From: an uncultured Bacteroidaceae bacterium
Lineage (GTDB): Bacteria; Bacteroidota; Bacteroidia; Bacteroidales; Bacteroidaceae
NCBI GenBank assembly: GCA_934394435.1
Contig: CAKRRN010000005.1
Coordinates: 22,853 to 86,852 of the forward strand
Direction: 5' to 3'
DNA: 64,000 nucleotides
Both the position numbers and the translations under genes were made by a program. The notes under the pieces are model-generated. The model had not been told where the DNA came from, ran no database searches, and saw only the letters and a list, made by a program, of their open reading frames with translations. This document shows positions 8,610-19,351 of this stretch, in pieces; the first letter of the stretch is position 1; each line of letters begins with the position of its first letter.

Positions 8610-10031
8610 ATGCGAACAGAAAGAATATCATATACGGTAAATGGAGTAGAGAGGTCTGGTACAGTAAAATATCCAGACCTTTGGTGTTTTGCGTTTAATC
8701 CCAACTACATCGAAATAGACCTTAATGATGAATCGGCAAACAACGTTCTTGCTGTTTCGTTACAATCAGACAGTGGTAGTTACACTCTAAACGCCTCATT
8801 GTTCCATGGTAAAGCGTCGGTATATATATCCAAAACCCTGCAGTTGCTTATTGGTAGCCCTGAGAAAATAAGGTCTGCCACCGTCTATATATCACTGACG
8901 GACAGTGATGTAAAGATGCTTGCAAGTGACCTTACGCTAAACGCTGTTTGGGGAAGCGTGAAGATTGGCGAGCAATTTGGCAAGTACGGAGCGTTCAAAT
9001 GGAACGGTAAAGACCTTAGTCATATCCGTAATGTCGTGTGGTTTAGGAACTTTCCTTTCTACGTTTCCATGTTTCGTGCCGAAAGTGGAGAATTAACCTC
9101 TGCCAAATTTGACGGCAACGAAGCGGACGCTAATGCCCAGATATTCCGATACAAAATAGACAAGGTCGTAACTGGTAAACTGCCGACATTTCCAGCCTAT
9201 TCAAGAATACTAACAGACCCCTTTATCGTCCTCAACAAAGAGCACGGTGTAATTTATGCCTTAGAGGATAGTCTTAGCACAACAGCTTATGATTCATGGG
9301 CTTCAAATAGTGGTGGACGTTGGGATTATGTAAAAGTAGATGGCACCATACGAACAGATACCGAATTTGCCTATAATGAAGAAATTGTTCGCTGGAACAA
9401 TGACACAAAAGAACTTGAAACATCGCTGATTGGTAACGCCAAAACAGATGGTATTTTTGACCTCAACCCTGCTATCTCTTTCCCTAATGCGATAAGGACT
9501 GCCCAATATAATATTTGCCTTGAGAAAGTAACAAGTGGAATATTCGATATAAATTTCAACTTTGCCTTTCCGGACATGGCGAAGATTGTGAATGAAACGG
9601 TGAATATGCGAATTTGCAATGACAAGGATGGTTTATACATACGCTGGATAGACCGTTTCGGTTTTCTGCAATTCTACTTGTTCCGTGAGGGAAAAGCTAC
9701 GGTAAAGACCAAGCCTTCATCAGACACGTTGCAAGTTGAGCGCGAATTCGGAGGTATGTATTTCGGAGGTATGGAGCGAGCCGCAGAGATAACAAGCGAA
9801 GAGACCATCAAGTGCTGTGCAGTCAATCTTCCAAAGGACATCCTGGAATATGTCAAGACAATCGTCAGTGCCCCAATCGTTGATTTGTATCTCGGCAAGA
9901 ATAAAGGCGGCACGGAATTGTGGCTCCCAATAAGCGTAAGCAGCGGAAGCTACTCTACGGATCCGAAGACGATGCTGTCCGATTATGAAATTACTATCGA
10001 GAAAACAGACAATTCAAGTCAAACACTATAG
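8610..10031 (+). CDS. Tail structural protein (baseplate/tip-like)
   Basis: 473 residues, beta-rich throughout with no signal peptide or membrane segment. Repeated short strands and Asn/Gly turns suit a virion structural protein. It lies between the neck-like gene and a 1364-residue tail protein, two bases before the latter. I do not recognise a named family. Confidence 0.5.
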   Translation: MRTERISYTVNGVERSGTVKYPDLWCFAFNPNYIEIDLNDESANNVLAVSLQSDSGSYTLNASLFHGKASVYISKTLQLLIGSPEKIRSATVYISLTDSDVKMLASDLTLNAVWGSVKIGEQFGKYGAFKWNGKDLSHIRNVVWFRNFPFYVSMFRAESGELTSAKFDGNEADANAQIFRYKIDKVVTGKLPTFPAYSRILTDPFIVLNKEHGVIYALEDSLSTTAYDSWASNSGGRWDYVKVDGTIRTDTEFAYNEEIVRWNNDTKELETSLIGNAKTDGIFDLNPAISFPNAIRTAQYNICLEKVTSGIFDINFNFAFPDMAKIVNETVNMRICNDKDGLYIRWIDRFGFLQFYLFREGKATVKTKPSSDTLQVEREFGGMYFGGMERAAEITSEETIKCCAVNLPKDILEYVKTIVSAPIVDLYLGKNKGGTELWLPISVSSGSYSTDPKTMLSDYEITIEKTDNSSQTL

Positions 10032-10033
10032 TT

Positions 10034-13000
10034 ATGATAAAAGAAGAACTTTACATAATCAAAGATGGAGAGAAGTATAATCTCGACTTACCAACACCAT
10101 CCGGTATTACATTGAAGTGGGTCAGCAATCTATTCTCAGACATATCCAAGCTGACGTGTTCCTATTCATATACGTTCAAGCTGCCTATGACTGCAAACAA
10201 CCGCAGAGTGTTGAATATTGCTGACGACATTCGCCATTCTTCAGCATTTGCAAGAATATCCGTTGATGCGGAATTTTACATCAACGGTGTTTGTCTGTGT
10301 CCAAATGCCAATCTTCATGTATCAGAGATTGGTGCTTCTTCGTTTTCATGTGTAATGACTTGGCGAGTACTCAAAGCGTTTGAGAAGATGAAGACTGATT
10401 CTATAAATCTGAATGAACTACCATCAATAGGTACGTTCGTATGGAAAACAGGTGATGATAGTCTTGTGTATGGGTTTCCGACCCATGCCCACACCAACAT
10501 GGAGAATGTGCTTTATCCTAATTATGATGCAGGCATTGCATACGAGGAAGGTACGCCACCGAAGCCAGTTGTACCAGTTTATCGTCTGGTGCAACTTATC
10601 AACGATTACTATGGAGTCAAGTTTATGCTTGGTCGAGAACTGGCAGAGGGAATGGGACTTCTGCCTAAAGCCAACTTCAACAACAAAAGGTACTATGGCA
10701 AGAATGTGTACGATGATTACTTGACTTATGGAGTATTGCCAATTACAGGCATAGGTGTGAGTAGTGGAACACAAAATAAGTTTACTATTGCGAACGTAGA
10801 AGGAAAGTCCATTTATGATAATACGATTGATGTTGGCAGCAAAGAATACAGGGCAAGTTGGCAAAGCTGGGTCGTTACCTCAACTAACCAAGGAACAAAG
10901 GACAGTATAAGAAGCGTTGTTTATGAGAAAGACAGTGATTTGAGTAATTGGCACAGATATGCAGACATAATGGGAATTTCTTTCAATGGGAATAAATATA
11001 TTCAATCAACCGTCTGTGAAATATTCAGCGAAACGACATCTGTGAACGAAGAAACAAGTAAGCATCTATATGGTAAAGGAGGTGGACAAACATCTGGCGG
11101 AGTCCATTTGTGGACGCATTGGGAAATTTATGCTTGTACGGGAGTTTTGAAAGACAGCTTTACTTTGCAAAAGGTAGTCAAAGGCGGTAATTTTAAAAGT
11201 CGCTATTTCTTTCGCTGTCTTATCGACAGTGAACTGCGTGGAGAGGCAGAAGTGCGTGTTTCCAAAGAGGACATAAAAGCTAAGAAAGCAGAGGCAAAAG
11301 ATTACTGGTGGATATATCTGCTGCAAGTCAAGCAAGGTGAGAACGATGAAGATGCCAGCGTAGACGTGTATTCGGAGGAATCCGAGGATTGGATGGGGCT
11401 GCGCTCTATCTCTCGTGAGGAAACCGACACAGAATATATTTACAAGTTCGACTTCGGCGTCAAGTATGATGTCCGTAAGCTCTCTATTGACGCTGCAGAC
11501 GATGATGAGGTCGGTCTGTGTTTTTGGAGCGGAAGTTACGAAGAAGGTTGGGCAACGAAAGACGCTGACAGCAAAGTGACAGGTACTGGTACGAAATACA
11601 CCAATACAGCAACATTCTCATATTTGAGAGTTGCAAGCATAACGCCGATAGTCCAGTTCGACGGACTACCTGCAGAAATGGGCATCATTGAAAACTTGCC
11701 CGACATATCTTGCTTTGATTTTCTTAAAAACTTGTTTTACTTAAATGGCGCTTTGCCGCGTGTAGAGAAAGACGGAGTAACTATCACCGCAATGTATTAC
11801 AACCAGCTACGCGACAGGGTCGTCAATGGGGATAGTCTTGACTGGTCAAAGAAACTGCTTTCTGGAGTAAACAAAAATCCAACGTCGGCAAAAACATATA
11901 ACTCAAACTTCGGTCGAGAGAATTATTTCCTTATGGCAACATCAGAAAAAGACAAGACCGACGAAGAAAAACTTGAAGAGGTTGAGCTGTATGGTAAAGG
12001 TTACGGCCAAATAGACATCGATGACAAACGGCTTGACGAGGAGAAAAATGCGTTCACATCATGCTTTTATCCTGGCTTGCGACAGGATTTGGCATACCCA
12101 AATTTGCTGACTGGCCGAACTGTCAAAGTGTGGAACGGCGAGAAACAGGTGCAGTCCGATGTAAACCCAATCTATGGGTTTGTGAATTACAGGGCCTTGA
12201 ACTCAACATATGAGGATGTTTCAAACGCATTCTCACGTCCTATGTTGAAAACGTATGGTGTGGATTTCAAGCATATCCGCATGGATGCTTTCGAGCCGTT
12301 TGATAATATGGACGAGTTTTACGGCTATCTGAAGTCTATCCTCACTGATTATGTCATCATCAAGGAAAAGTTCAACCTCAACGAGTTTGACTTGATGAAC
12401 TTCGACGAGTCCGTGCCGGTGTATTTACAGAAATATAACTGTTGCTTTGCCGTCAGTACGATACAACGAGACAAAAACGGCATCAGTACGGTGGAGCTTG
12501 TCAAACTTCCCTATGTAGTTTCCAACTACGCAGACCCAGAGGAAACAGACATGGACAAAGTAAGCTATCAATATGTACTGAAGTCATCCGTAATAGGTTT
12601 TGAGTTATCGCTTATCCGTGACTATACATCTAATAGATGCCCTATTTGCTATGAGTATTTTGTGAATAACCAGCATAAAGTATGGAGCACAACTTATAAC
12701 ATCCTCAACATCCCAGATGTGCAAGGGGATGGTAATGGTCCTGCTGCATATATTTCTCGCTACGTTTTCCCTTACGAGATAGACAGACTCAAAGGAGATA
12801 GTTATACGCTTGAGTTTACAGTTCCAAAAGTTGTAAGATATGCCATATCTAAGAATATCGGCATCGATACGGAGTACACAAAGGAATTAGCCGTTACCAT
12901 TCGTGTGTATTATGACGATGTAAAGTGTGAAGTAGGTACGCATAAGCTGGTTTTTACACGCAATGATTTTGGAACGCATCATGTGTTCAAGTTTATCTAT

Positions 13001-14128
13001 GACATCTACAATGTGGAAGGCGAACTTGTAGAGCAAGTACGGAAGAAGCTGTATTATTTTGTGTCAAAACTGAACGAGTCTGTCATTTCCGATGACTTCG
13101 GAGACACCCATGAGGAGGATGATAAGCCTTTTGTGCCTTATGTCGAGATAGAAAGTGGCTCGGTTTATGCCAACGGACTGTTCGACTTGAAGGTTGGAGG
13201 GAAAGACGTTCGCATAATGCAAGAGTCAAATGGAGAAACGAAGATAACCAGCTACTCCGGCACATTCACATTGTTCTGGTCGGAGAAAGTTGCTCCTTAC
13301 TCCCATGATGCAAGTTTGTGGGACACGGATAGTTATCATCTGTTCGTGAACGTGATAAATAACGTAAAGCTGATAAAGCACGACACACCCATATCCACAG
13401 TAGATGAAGAATGCTCTTTTGAGTACCATTTCTATCTTGACGGGGAGGAGGTTGAAACTGCTTATAATGGTCCAAACGACAAAGTGTCGATAGCAACATT
13501 CTCAAAGGAAAACATAGCCGACACTCATACGCTAAGATTTGTGTATTCGATTAGAGACAGTAGCGGAAACGTGATTAAGTCAGAAGATTTGACACAGACA
13601 TTCTGCGTCCTTGGCTTTGCAGAGAAGAAGGAATGCTTAACAACTGAACTTCTGTTTGGATTTGCCATAGACCTTAAAATGCCAGCGTACGGACTTGCTA
13701 ACACGAGATATAAAAAGAATGGGGCTATGTATGTCAATGACAGCGTAAACCTTGGTGAAGGACGAAAGCTAATAATCGAAGATGGCGTTACAGATGTAGG
13801 TCCGAACCTTGTGAATGGCTCATGGGAAACTAATAGCTATGGAGTATTCTCTGTAGACCAAAGCGGAACGGGCGCCTTGCAGGTAAAAACAACAGGTAAA
13901 GTAACAAAGGGTGAACTCGTCTTGGAAACATGGGAGAAAACATCACTGGCACGAGTGTACTGGGATGGAAAACAGGTCGGCGTACTAAGCGAGGTGATGA
14001 CAAAAAACGGTTACACGGACGAAACTCATTCGTTGAAAATAGAATACGATGTAGTAGACAAGAAGGGGACGGTAACAGAAACGAAAACATTGAATGTTAC
14101 TTATCACTCCACCTGCTATTTCAGCTAA
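10034..14128 (+). CDS. Large tail protein, probably tail tip/baseplate
   Basis: 1364 residues, beta-rich, and the second largest tail protein of this module. The start resembles tail-tip hub proteins (LYIIKDGEKYNLDLPTPSGI, then SCSYSYTFKLPMTANNRRVL). The C-terminal ~500 residues look like several Ig-like or fibronectin-like repeats: short strands in FTRNDFGTHHVFKF, ENIADTHTLRFVYS and GYTDETHSLKIEYD follow one pattern, roughly 'D-THxLxFxY', at about residues 975, 1160 and 1340. These repeats may hold a host-binding function. It lies directly upstream of the tape measure gene. Confidence 0.6.
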   Translation: MIKEELYIIKDGEKYNLDLPTPSGITLKWVSNLFSDISKLTCSYSYTFKLPMTANNRRVLNIADDIRHSSAFARISVDAEFYINGVCLCPNANLHVSEIGASSFSCVMTWRVLKAFEKMKTDSINLNELPSIGTFVWKTGDDSLVYGFPTHAHTNMENVLYPNYDAGIAYEEGTPPKPVVPVYRLVQLINDYYGVKFMLGRELAEGMGLLPKANFNNKRYYGKNVYDDYLTYGVLPITGIGVSSGTQNKFTIANVEGKSIYDNTIDVGSKEYRASWQSWVVTSTNQGTKDSIRSVVYEKDSDLSNWHRYADIMGISFNGNKYIQSTVCEIFSETTSVNEETSKHLYGKGGGQTSGGVHLWTHWEIYACTGVLKDSFTLQKVVKGGNFKSRYFFRCLIDSELRGEAEVRVSKEDIKAKKAEAKDYWWIYLLQVKQGENDEDASVDVYSEESEDWMGLRSISREETDTEYIYKFDFGVKYDVRKLSIDAADDDEVGLCFWSGSYEEGWATKDADSKVTGTGTKYTNTATFSYLRVASITPIVQFDGLPAEMGIIENLPDISCFDFLKNLFYLNGALPRVEKDGVTITAMYYNQLRDRVVNGDSLDWSKKLLSGVNKNPTSAKTYNSNFGRENYFLMATSEKDKTDEEKLEEVELYGKGYGQIDIDDKRLDEEKNAFTSCFYPGLRQDLAYPNLLTGRTVKVWNGEKQVQSDVNPIYGFVNYRALNSTYEDVSNAFSRPMLKTYGVDFKHIRMDAFEPFDNMDEFYGYLKSILTDYVIIKEKFNLNEFDLMNFDESVPVYLQKYNCCFAVSTIQRDKNGISTVELVKLPYVVSNYADPEETDMDKVSYQYVLKSSVIGFELSLIRDYTSNRCPICYEYFVNNQHKVWSTTYNILNIPDVQGDGNGPAAYISRYVFPYEIDRLKGDSYTLEFTVPKVVRYAISKNIGIDTEYTKELAVTIRVYYDDVKCEVGTHKLVFTRNDFGTHHVFKFIYDIYNVEGELVEQVRKKLYYFVSKLNESVISDDFGDTHEEDDKPFVPYVEIESGSVYANGLFDLKVGGKDVRIMQESNGETKITSYSGTFTLFWSEKVAPYSHDASLWDTDSYHLFVNVINNVKLIKHDTPISTVDEECSFEYHFYLDGEEVETAYNGPNDKVSIATFSKENIADTHTLRFVYSIRDSSGNVIKSEDLTQTFCVLGFAEKKECLTTELLFGFAIDLKMPAYGLANTRYKKNGAMYVNDSVNLGEGRKLIIEDGVTDVGPNLVNGSWETNSYGVFSVDQSGTGALQVKTTGKVTKGELVLETWEKTSLARVYWDGKQVGVLSEVMTKNGYTDETHSLKIEYDVVDKKGTVTETKTLNVTYHSTCYFS

Positions 14129-14154
14129 ATTGCAAATAAGTAAATACACAAAAT

Positions 14155-17100
14155 ATGGCAACAAGTCAAGACACAAAGGTCAAGATTGTAGATATACAAG
14201 TCAAGTACCAGGAGGCTGTTGATGCAATGGCAAAGTATCGGGCTGCGATAGACGAAGCCAGAGCGCAAATGAAAGCCTTGAAAAAAGACCTCAAGGACGG
14301 CAAAATCACTCAGGCTGAATACGACAAGCAGTCTGAGGCAAGCCGTGTTTTCATGAAGCAGCAGGGCGATGCTATCAATACGCTTAGTCGCCAAGTACAG
14401 AACCAGATAAAGGTGCAGAAGGAGAACGAGGGTTCGCTGAAGCAGCTGCGAGCCGAACTCTCAAATGCTACCGCAGCCTATGATGCCATGTCAAGGGCTG
14501 AACGAGAAAGCGCCAAAGGTCAAGAATTGAAGAATCACATCGTTCAGATTACCAACGAACTGAAAGGTGCCGAGGAGGGAACGCTGCGGTTCTATAGAAA
14601 TGTTGGTAACTATCCTGCCTCTGTTACAACTGCTCTTGGAAGCATCAAGAGCAAATTCATGGAAGTTGGTTCAACCATCGCCGGTATTGTTACTGGCGGT
14701 GGTATTATGGCATTTGGTCAAAAGATAATCCAAGTAGGTAGAGACTTTAACGACGGAATGGCTCGTGTTCATGCAGTTACACAGGCAGGCGCAGATGATA
14801 TGAAAATGATGTCAGACGAGGCAAAACGCCTTGGAGCGACAACAGCATATACAGCAGCCGAAGCGGCAGGAGCTTTGGAGAACCTTACCCGAAACGGTCT
14901 AAATGCAGCCCAAGCTACAAATGCCCTATCTCCGACCTTGCAGTTTGCTCAGGCTAATACGATTGGTCTTGCAGAGTCAGCCGATATTATGACCAATGTA
15001 AGCAATGGATTTAATATGGGCGTAGAAGGTATGGCGCATGTGAGTGACTCGCTTTCCTATACAGCGTCACATTCTGCCACAAACGTAAGTCAGTTGGCGG
15101 AAGCATTGAAAAATGCGGCTCCGTTCGGTCATGCCCTTGGTCAGCCTATCGAGGAGGTAAACTCAGCCCTTGGTGTTCTTGCTGATGTCGGCATCAAGGG
15201 TTCTGATGCAGGCTCTGCTCTCCGTATGGTAATGCTTGGACTTGCCACATCAACAGCAAAGCAGCAAAAAGTATTCGAGAAGTACGGAATAACCATCGAT
15301 CAGCAGTCTTTGAAAACGGACGGTCTTACAAAGACCCTTGAGAAACTCCGTGACTCCGGTATAATGAGTTCTGCATCGTCGGCTAACGACCTTGCAGATG
15401 TCTTCGGCCGTCGTGTATCTCCGCAAGCAATGGCTCTTCTCAACAACATCGATGCTCTCCAAACGAAGCTCGGAGGTCTGCAAGAGGCGCAAGGTACTAC
15501 TGGAGATATGTTTGAAGTATCTATGAGTACGGTCACCCAAGAAATAAAAGGCTTGCAGTCCGCATGGGAGGCGTTCCTGCTTTCTATCTATGATAGTAAT
15601 TCGGACGCACTTGTTGCTCCACTACAAGCACTCCGTGAGCTTGTCAATTTCGTGCGTGAGCATTTTGGTGACATAGCGCAAATAATAGCAAGTGTGATAG
15701 CTGGAATATCTTTCGCCAAACTTATCAATGGTGCAATGTCTGCGTTTACTCAGATGAAGAACTCTGCCGTAAGTAATGCACAAGCAGCTACACAACAAGT
15801 ACAGGTTTGCCAGAACAACGAGATAGCATTACGCAGACAGACCGCTTCTCTTACGAAGCAATTAGAGAGCGCTTCTGCGGTAGAGCGCGAACGCATCGAA
15901 ACGCAACTTGTAGCTAAGAAGCGTGAGCTTGCCAATGCGGAAAAAATGACGCAGAAGGCTAAAACAGCGGAGATTACGCTATGGGAGCGAGCTTCTGCGC
16001 TTGAAACGGGAAGTGCTTGGACTAAAGCGTTTACTATTGCAAAGGTCGGAGTAACCAGTTTTGTCGCCACGGCAAAGGCTGCGTTCAAGGGATTTATACT
16101 CACCGCAGTACTGAGCCTTGCTTTCGACTTGCTTATGAGGCTTTATAGCAAACTAAGTGAAGGCAAAGGAGTGTGGGCAAACCTGAAAAGCTATGCTACC
16201 GCTGCTTTTAGGGCTATAGCCAATGCCATCATCTGGGTAATGAATAAATGCATTGACCTATACAATAAGATAGCGTTGGTACGCTTGCCCATACAGCTGG
16301 TCGCCTTACAGTTCAAAAACCTTTGGGAGGGAGTTAAACTCGTCTTTAATCTTATCGTTGACGGAGTAAAATCCGTTGGCCGTTCTCTTAGCGGACTCGG
16401 TAAAATTATTAAAGGCGTTGTTACTCTCTCCTGGAGTGATATAAAGGCAGGAGTAAAAGATATAACGAGTAACTTTGGAAAGACCCTCCAAGAGGGCTTG
16501 GGGGACTTCAAAAATTTCGGTAAGAATGTAGCCAGCAATGTGCTTGATGCGTATAATAAGACCTTGACACAGGGCTCCGTTGCTCATATCAAGCCAATCG
16601 CTGATAGTGCGACACCCGTACAACCTAAGGAAAAAGGTGGTAAAAAAGCTAATGTCAGCACACCGACAGAAAACCCTAAGAGTGAAGGCACAACTCCTGA
16701 CGCAAAAGGCGATGGAAATGGAAATGGTAAGGGCGACGGCAAGAAAGACACGAAAACCACAAAGGAGGACCGTGCCAGAGCCAAGGCGGCACAGGAAGAA
16801 GCCAAGCTCGTAGCAGAAGCCGAGAAGGCAATGCTTGACCTACTCGGTGAGTGTGTCGAGAAGAGAAAAGCCCTTCTCGAGAACCAGTACAATGGTGAGA
16901 TTAACAAGCTGAAAGCTAAACTCGCCACCGACAAGACCCTTACAGAGAACTCCAAGGAAGCTATTAGGCAGATTATAGTTGCCAAAGAAAAGAAACTCCA
17001 AGAGGAACTTGATAAACTTGATGATGATAACATCAAGCGTAAGATTAGCGAACAGCAAAAGCAAATAGAGTCGCGTCTGTCTATCGTGAAGAAAGGCTCC

Positions 17101-18327
17101 GAAGAGGAATTAAACCTGAAGCTGGAGCAGAACCGGAAAAAAACAGACCTTGACATTCTCGCTCTTAAGCAAGAGGAGGATGCCGCCCAAAAAGGTGCTG
17201 CAACAGCTTTGATGTATCGCCAGCAAGTTCTTGCGGAGTTGGAGCAGTCCGGAACGGCTACGGAGGAGCAGCTTGCACAAGCCACAGCATCGGTTGAGTA
17301 TGCACAATCAGAAATCACACGCATCAGCTCAGATTATGCAGAACGGCGTGCAAATAGACTGGAGCAGTCTTGGCAGCAAGAAGACCAGTTGCGCCAAGCT
17401 CACAATCAATTTATACTTGAACAGCGACAGCTTGCTCTGCAGAACGAAATGACGATGGTTGAGCAGTTCCAGGCAGAAGAGCTTACAAGCATAAACGACA
17501 ACTGGAACAACAAGCAGACCTTGGAACAGTATATGCAAGAATACGACATTAATGCCGTTACAGACCTTGAAATGCGTAAACTGCAAATACAGCAGGAAAT
17601 GGCAGAACAAAGACTGCAATTCATACAAGACCAAGGACAGCTTGAAACAGAAACCGAAGAACAGTACAACAAGCGTGTCATCGATGCAAAGAAAGCTGTG
17701 TCAGACGCGAAGATTGCGCTCAACAAGGCATCGCTGAAGAACGAGCAGGCCTATGCAAAGGCCATGGGGAACGTGGGTGACAGCATCATTTCTCTCATGG
17801 ATGCCATAGGTGAGAGCGACAAGAATTTTGCGAAGCTAAGCAAGATTATTACGCTGTTCAAGATTACTGTTGACACGGGTAAGGCCATATCTGCAGGTGT
17901 CGCTAATGCCATGGAGCTCCCGTACCCAGCCAACCTTGCAGCCGTAGCGACAACCGTAGCCACAGTTCTTGCCAATATTGCTACCGCAGTATCAACGGTT
18001 AAGTCAGCCAATTTCGCAGAAGGTGGTAAGGTCAATGGTCCTGGAACTGGCACGAGCGACTCTATCCCGGCTAACCTCTCTAATGGTGAGTTTGTGATGA
18101 CAGCAAAGGCTACGAAGATATTTGAGCCACTGCTTACGGTTATGAACTCCATCGGCGCCGGCGTGCCAATCAGCATGAATGGTGCTTATGAGAGAGTCGA
18201 GAGTGCAGAGTCGCTGACGGATTCATTTGCTGAAGCTGCTCGAGAGATAAAGCCTATTGTTTCCGTTGTGGAAATAACGGAAGCGCAGGATAGAATTAAG
18301 ATGATAGAAAACTTAGACAACTTTTAG
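14155..18327 (+). CDS. Tail tape measure protein
   Basis: 1390 residues. The N-terminal ~150 residues are coiled coil. The TP901-type tape measure core follows: DFNDGMARVHAVTQAGADDM, then EAKRLGATTAYTAAEAAGAL and NLTRNGLNAAQATNAL (about residues 195-265). Hydrophobic helices lie at about 495-525 and 635-665. A Lys/Gly/Glu-rich linker (about 820-870) leads to a long coiled coil of Gln/Glu/Lys, and the end has Gly-rich helices (GKVNGPGTGTSDSIPANLS). The protein sets tail length and is taken into the host during DNA entry. A GCAAATAAG motif precedes the start at 14131. Confidence 0.9.
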   Translation: MATSQDTKVKIVDIQVKYQEAVDAMAKYRAAIDEARAQMKALKKDLKDGKITQAEYDKQSEASRVFMKQQGDAINTLSRQVQNQIKVQKENEGSLKQLRAELSNATAAYDAMSRAERESAKGQELKNHIVQITNELKGAEEGTLRFYRNVGNYPASVTTALGSIKSKFMEVGSTIAGIVTGGGIMAFGQKIIQVGRDFNDGMARVHAVTQAGADDMKMMSDEAKRLGATTAYTAAEAAGALENLTRNGLNAAQATNALSPTLQFAQANTIGLAESADIMTNVSNGFNMGVEGMAHVSDSLSYTASHSATNVSQLAEALKNAAPFGHALGQPIEEVNSALGVLADVGIKGSDAGSALRMVMLGLATSTAKQQKVFEKYGITIDQQSLKTDGLTKTLEKLRDSGIMSSASSANDLADVFGRRVSPQAMALLNNIDALQTKLGGLQEAQGTTGDMFEVSMSTVTQEIKGLQSAWEAFLLSIYDSNSDALVAPLQALRELVNFVREHFGDIAQIIASVIAGISFAKLINGAMSAFTQMKNSAVSNAQAATQQVQVCQNNEIALRRQTASLTKQLESASAVERERIETQLVAKKRELANAEKMTQKAKTAEITLWERASALETGSAWTKAFTIAKVGVTSFVATAKAAFKGFILTAVLSLAFDLLMRLYSKLSEGKGVWANLKSYATAAFRAIANAIIWVMNKCIDLYNKIALVRLPIQLVALQFKNLWEGVKLVFNLIVDGVKSVGRSLSGLGKIIKGVVTLSWSDIKAGVKDITSNFGKTLQEGLGDFKNFGKNVASNVLDAYNKTLTQGSVAHIKPIADSATPVQPKEKGGKKANVSTPTENPKSEGTTPDAKGDGNGNGKGDGKKDTKTTKEDRARAKAAQEEAKLVAEAEKAMLDLLGECVEKRKALLENQYNGEINKLKAKLATDKTLTENSKEAIRQIIVAKEKKLQEELDKLDDDNIKRKISEQQKQIESRLSIVKKGSEEELNLKLEQNRKKTDLDILALKQEEDAAQKGAATALMYRQQVLAELEQSGTATEEQLAQATASVEYAQSEITRISSDYAERRANRLEQSWQQEDQLRQAHNQFILEQRQLALQNEMTMVEQFQAEELTSINDNWNNKQTLEQYMQEYDINAVTDLEMRKLQIQQEMAEQRLQFIQDQGQLETETEEQYNKRVIDAKKAVSDAKIALNKASLKNEQAYAKAMGNVGDSIISLMDAIGESDKNFAKLSKIITLFKITVDTGKAISAGVANAMELPYPANLAAVATTVATVLANIATAVSTVKSANFAEGGKVNGPGTGTSDSIPANLSNGEFVMTAKATKIFEPLLTVMNSIGAGVPISMNGAYERVESAESLTDSFAEAAREIKPIVSVVEITEAQDRIKMIENLDNF

Positions 18328-18329
18328 AA

Positions 18330-18563
18330 ATGACAAGATACGAGATTATCAAAATGAACGAGCAGTTGTTTCGTCTGCTCAATGACAACGGTATAGATAC
18401 GAAAGACCTCAACTACCTCCCCATGGTAGAAGAGTTTCGCAAGATGAAGTCAAAGAAACATAAGGTAAACTACATTGTTGCCTACTTGAGCAATAAGTAT
18501 GATATTACCGAGCGTGGTATTTACAAGATTGTTAAACGTTTTGGAGAAAGAATAAAAGTATGA
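18330..18563 (+). CDS. Small helix-turn-helix-like protein
   Basis: 77 residues, basic. The second half (KHKVNYIVAYLSNKYDITERGIYKIVKRFGERI) has the helix pattern of a small DNA-binding domain. The gene begins 2 bases after the tape measure gene and overlaps the DNA methyltransferase by 4 bases, so the two are translationally coupled. It could be a regulator or DNA-recognition partner; this is inference. Confidence 0.5.
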   Translation: MTRYEIIKMNEQLFRLLNDNGIDTKDLNYLPMVEEFRKMKSKKHKVNYIVAYLSNKYDITERGIYKIVKRFGERIKV

Positions 18564-19306
18564 AGTACTACAACAAGATAACAGAGAGCAAACTTTACAA
18601 TGAGAACAATGAAGATGTGCTGTGTAATCTCCCAGCATATAGCTTTTCGGTCATGATAACGGATCCTCCCTACAACTTTACAAAGTCCAACTGCCGCAAG
18701 ATGTATAAGGAGACATCCAAGAAATTGGTTGCCAAATCGGGCTTGTACGACTATGATAGTGACCTTTGCCGTATCGGGGTGAAGTTTGGCGAGAAGGAGA
18801 TAAATGCCTTTCTCGACCAGATACCTCGCCTGATGATAAAGATGAACGCTTTTATTTTCTGTGCAGAAGCACAGCTTGCAGCGTATATTGCGTGGGCAGA
18901 ACGTCACGGATATAAGTTTGCCATCCTCCTTTGGGAGAAGCCGTTGAATATCATCAGCAAGAAACGTTTCTCACAGAACGTTGAGTTCATCATCCGCATA
19001 TACGAGCAGGGAACGGCACTGAACAATCTTGACGAGAACGAACTTTATAACCGCGTGTTCCATAGTCGGGTTGTAACCAAGAAGGAGCATCCTACGCAGA
19101 AGCCGACCGAGATATTTGAACGTATCATCAGGCTCACAACCAAGGAAGGCGATGCAGTTCTCGATCCTTTCCTTGGCTCCGGCACCACAGCCGTTGCTGC
19201 TGAAAGGCTCAATCGAATATATGTAGGTATAGAAAAAGACAAACGGTTCTACAGCGTTGCCGAGAACCGTTTGAAACATATCGCCAAAGAACAATCCTTG
19301 TTCTAA
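18560..19306 (+). CDS. DNA methyltransferase (N6-adenine or N4-cytosine type)
   Basis: 248 residues. The catalytic motif is MITDPPYNF (about residues 33-41), and the SAM-binding motif DPFLGSGTTAVAAERL comes after it (about 198-213), giving the beta-class order. HPTQKP precedes the SAM motif, as is usual. The target recognition region is the central ~120 residues. No restriction enzyme gene lies beside it, so it is an orphan methyltransferase, probably protecting phage DNA or marking it. It uses SAM, which the synthetase at 52124 could supply. Confidence 0.9.
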   Translation: MKYYNKITESKLYNENNEDVLCNLPAYSFSVMITDPPYNFTKSNCRKMYKETSKKLVAKSGLYDYDSDLCRIGVKFGEKEINAFLDQIPRLMIKMNAFIFCAEAQLAAYIAWAERHGYKFAILLWEKPLNIISKKRFSQNVEFIIRIYEQGTALNNLDENELYNRVFHSRVVTKKEHPTQKPTEIFERIIRLTTKEGDAVLDPFLGSGTTAVAAERLNRIYVGIEKDKRFYSVAENRLKHIAKEQSLF

Positions 19307-19308
19307 TT

Positions 19309-19350
19309 AAAAATGGCTGGAGCTCAAAACTAAGAGCCTCAGCCATTTTT
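19309..19350. terminator. Bidirectional terminator between convergent genes
   Basis: AAAAATGGCTG (19309-19319) pairs with CAGCCATTTTT (19340-19350). The A-tract and T-tract serve both the methyltransferase (+) and the secreted protein gene (-). Confidence 0.85.
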
Positions 19351-19351
19351 G

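Noticed and set aside
16584..17324. A - strand frame inside the tape measure gene
   Set aside because: It is Ser/Leu/Arg/Phe-rich, the typical antisense of a Glu/Lys/Gln coiled coil.
18560..19306. A restriction-modification system
   Set aside because: No nuclease gene lies beside the methyltransferase; the neighbour at 18330 is too small and has no nuclease motif.
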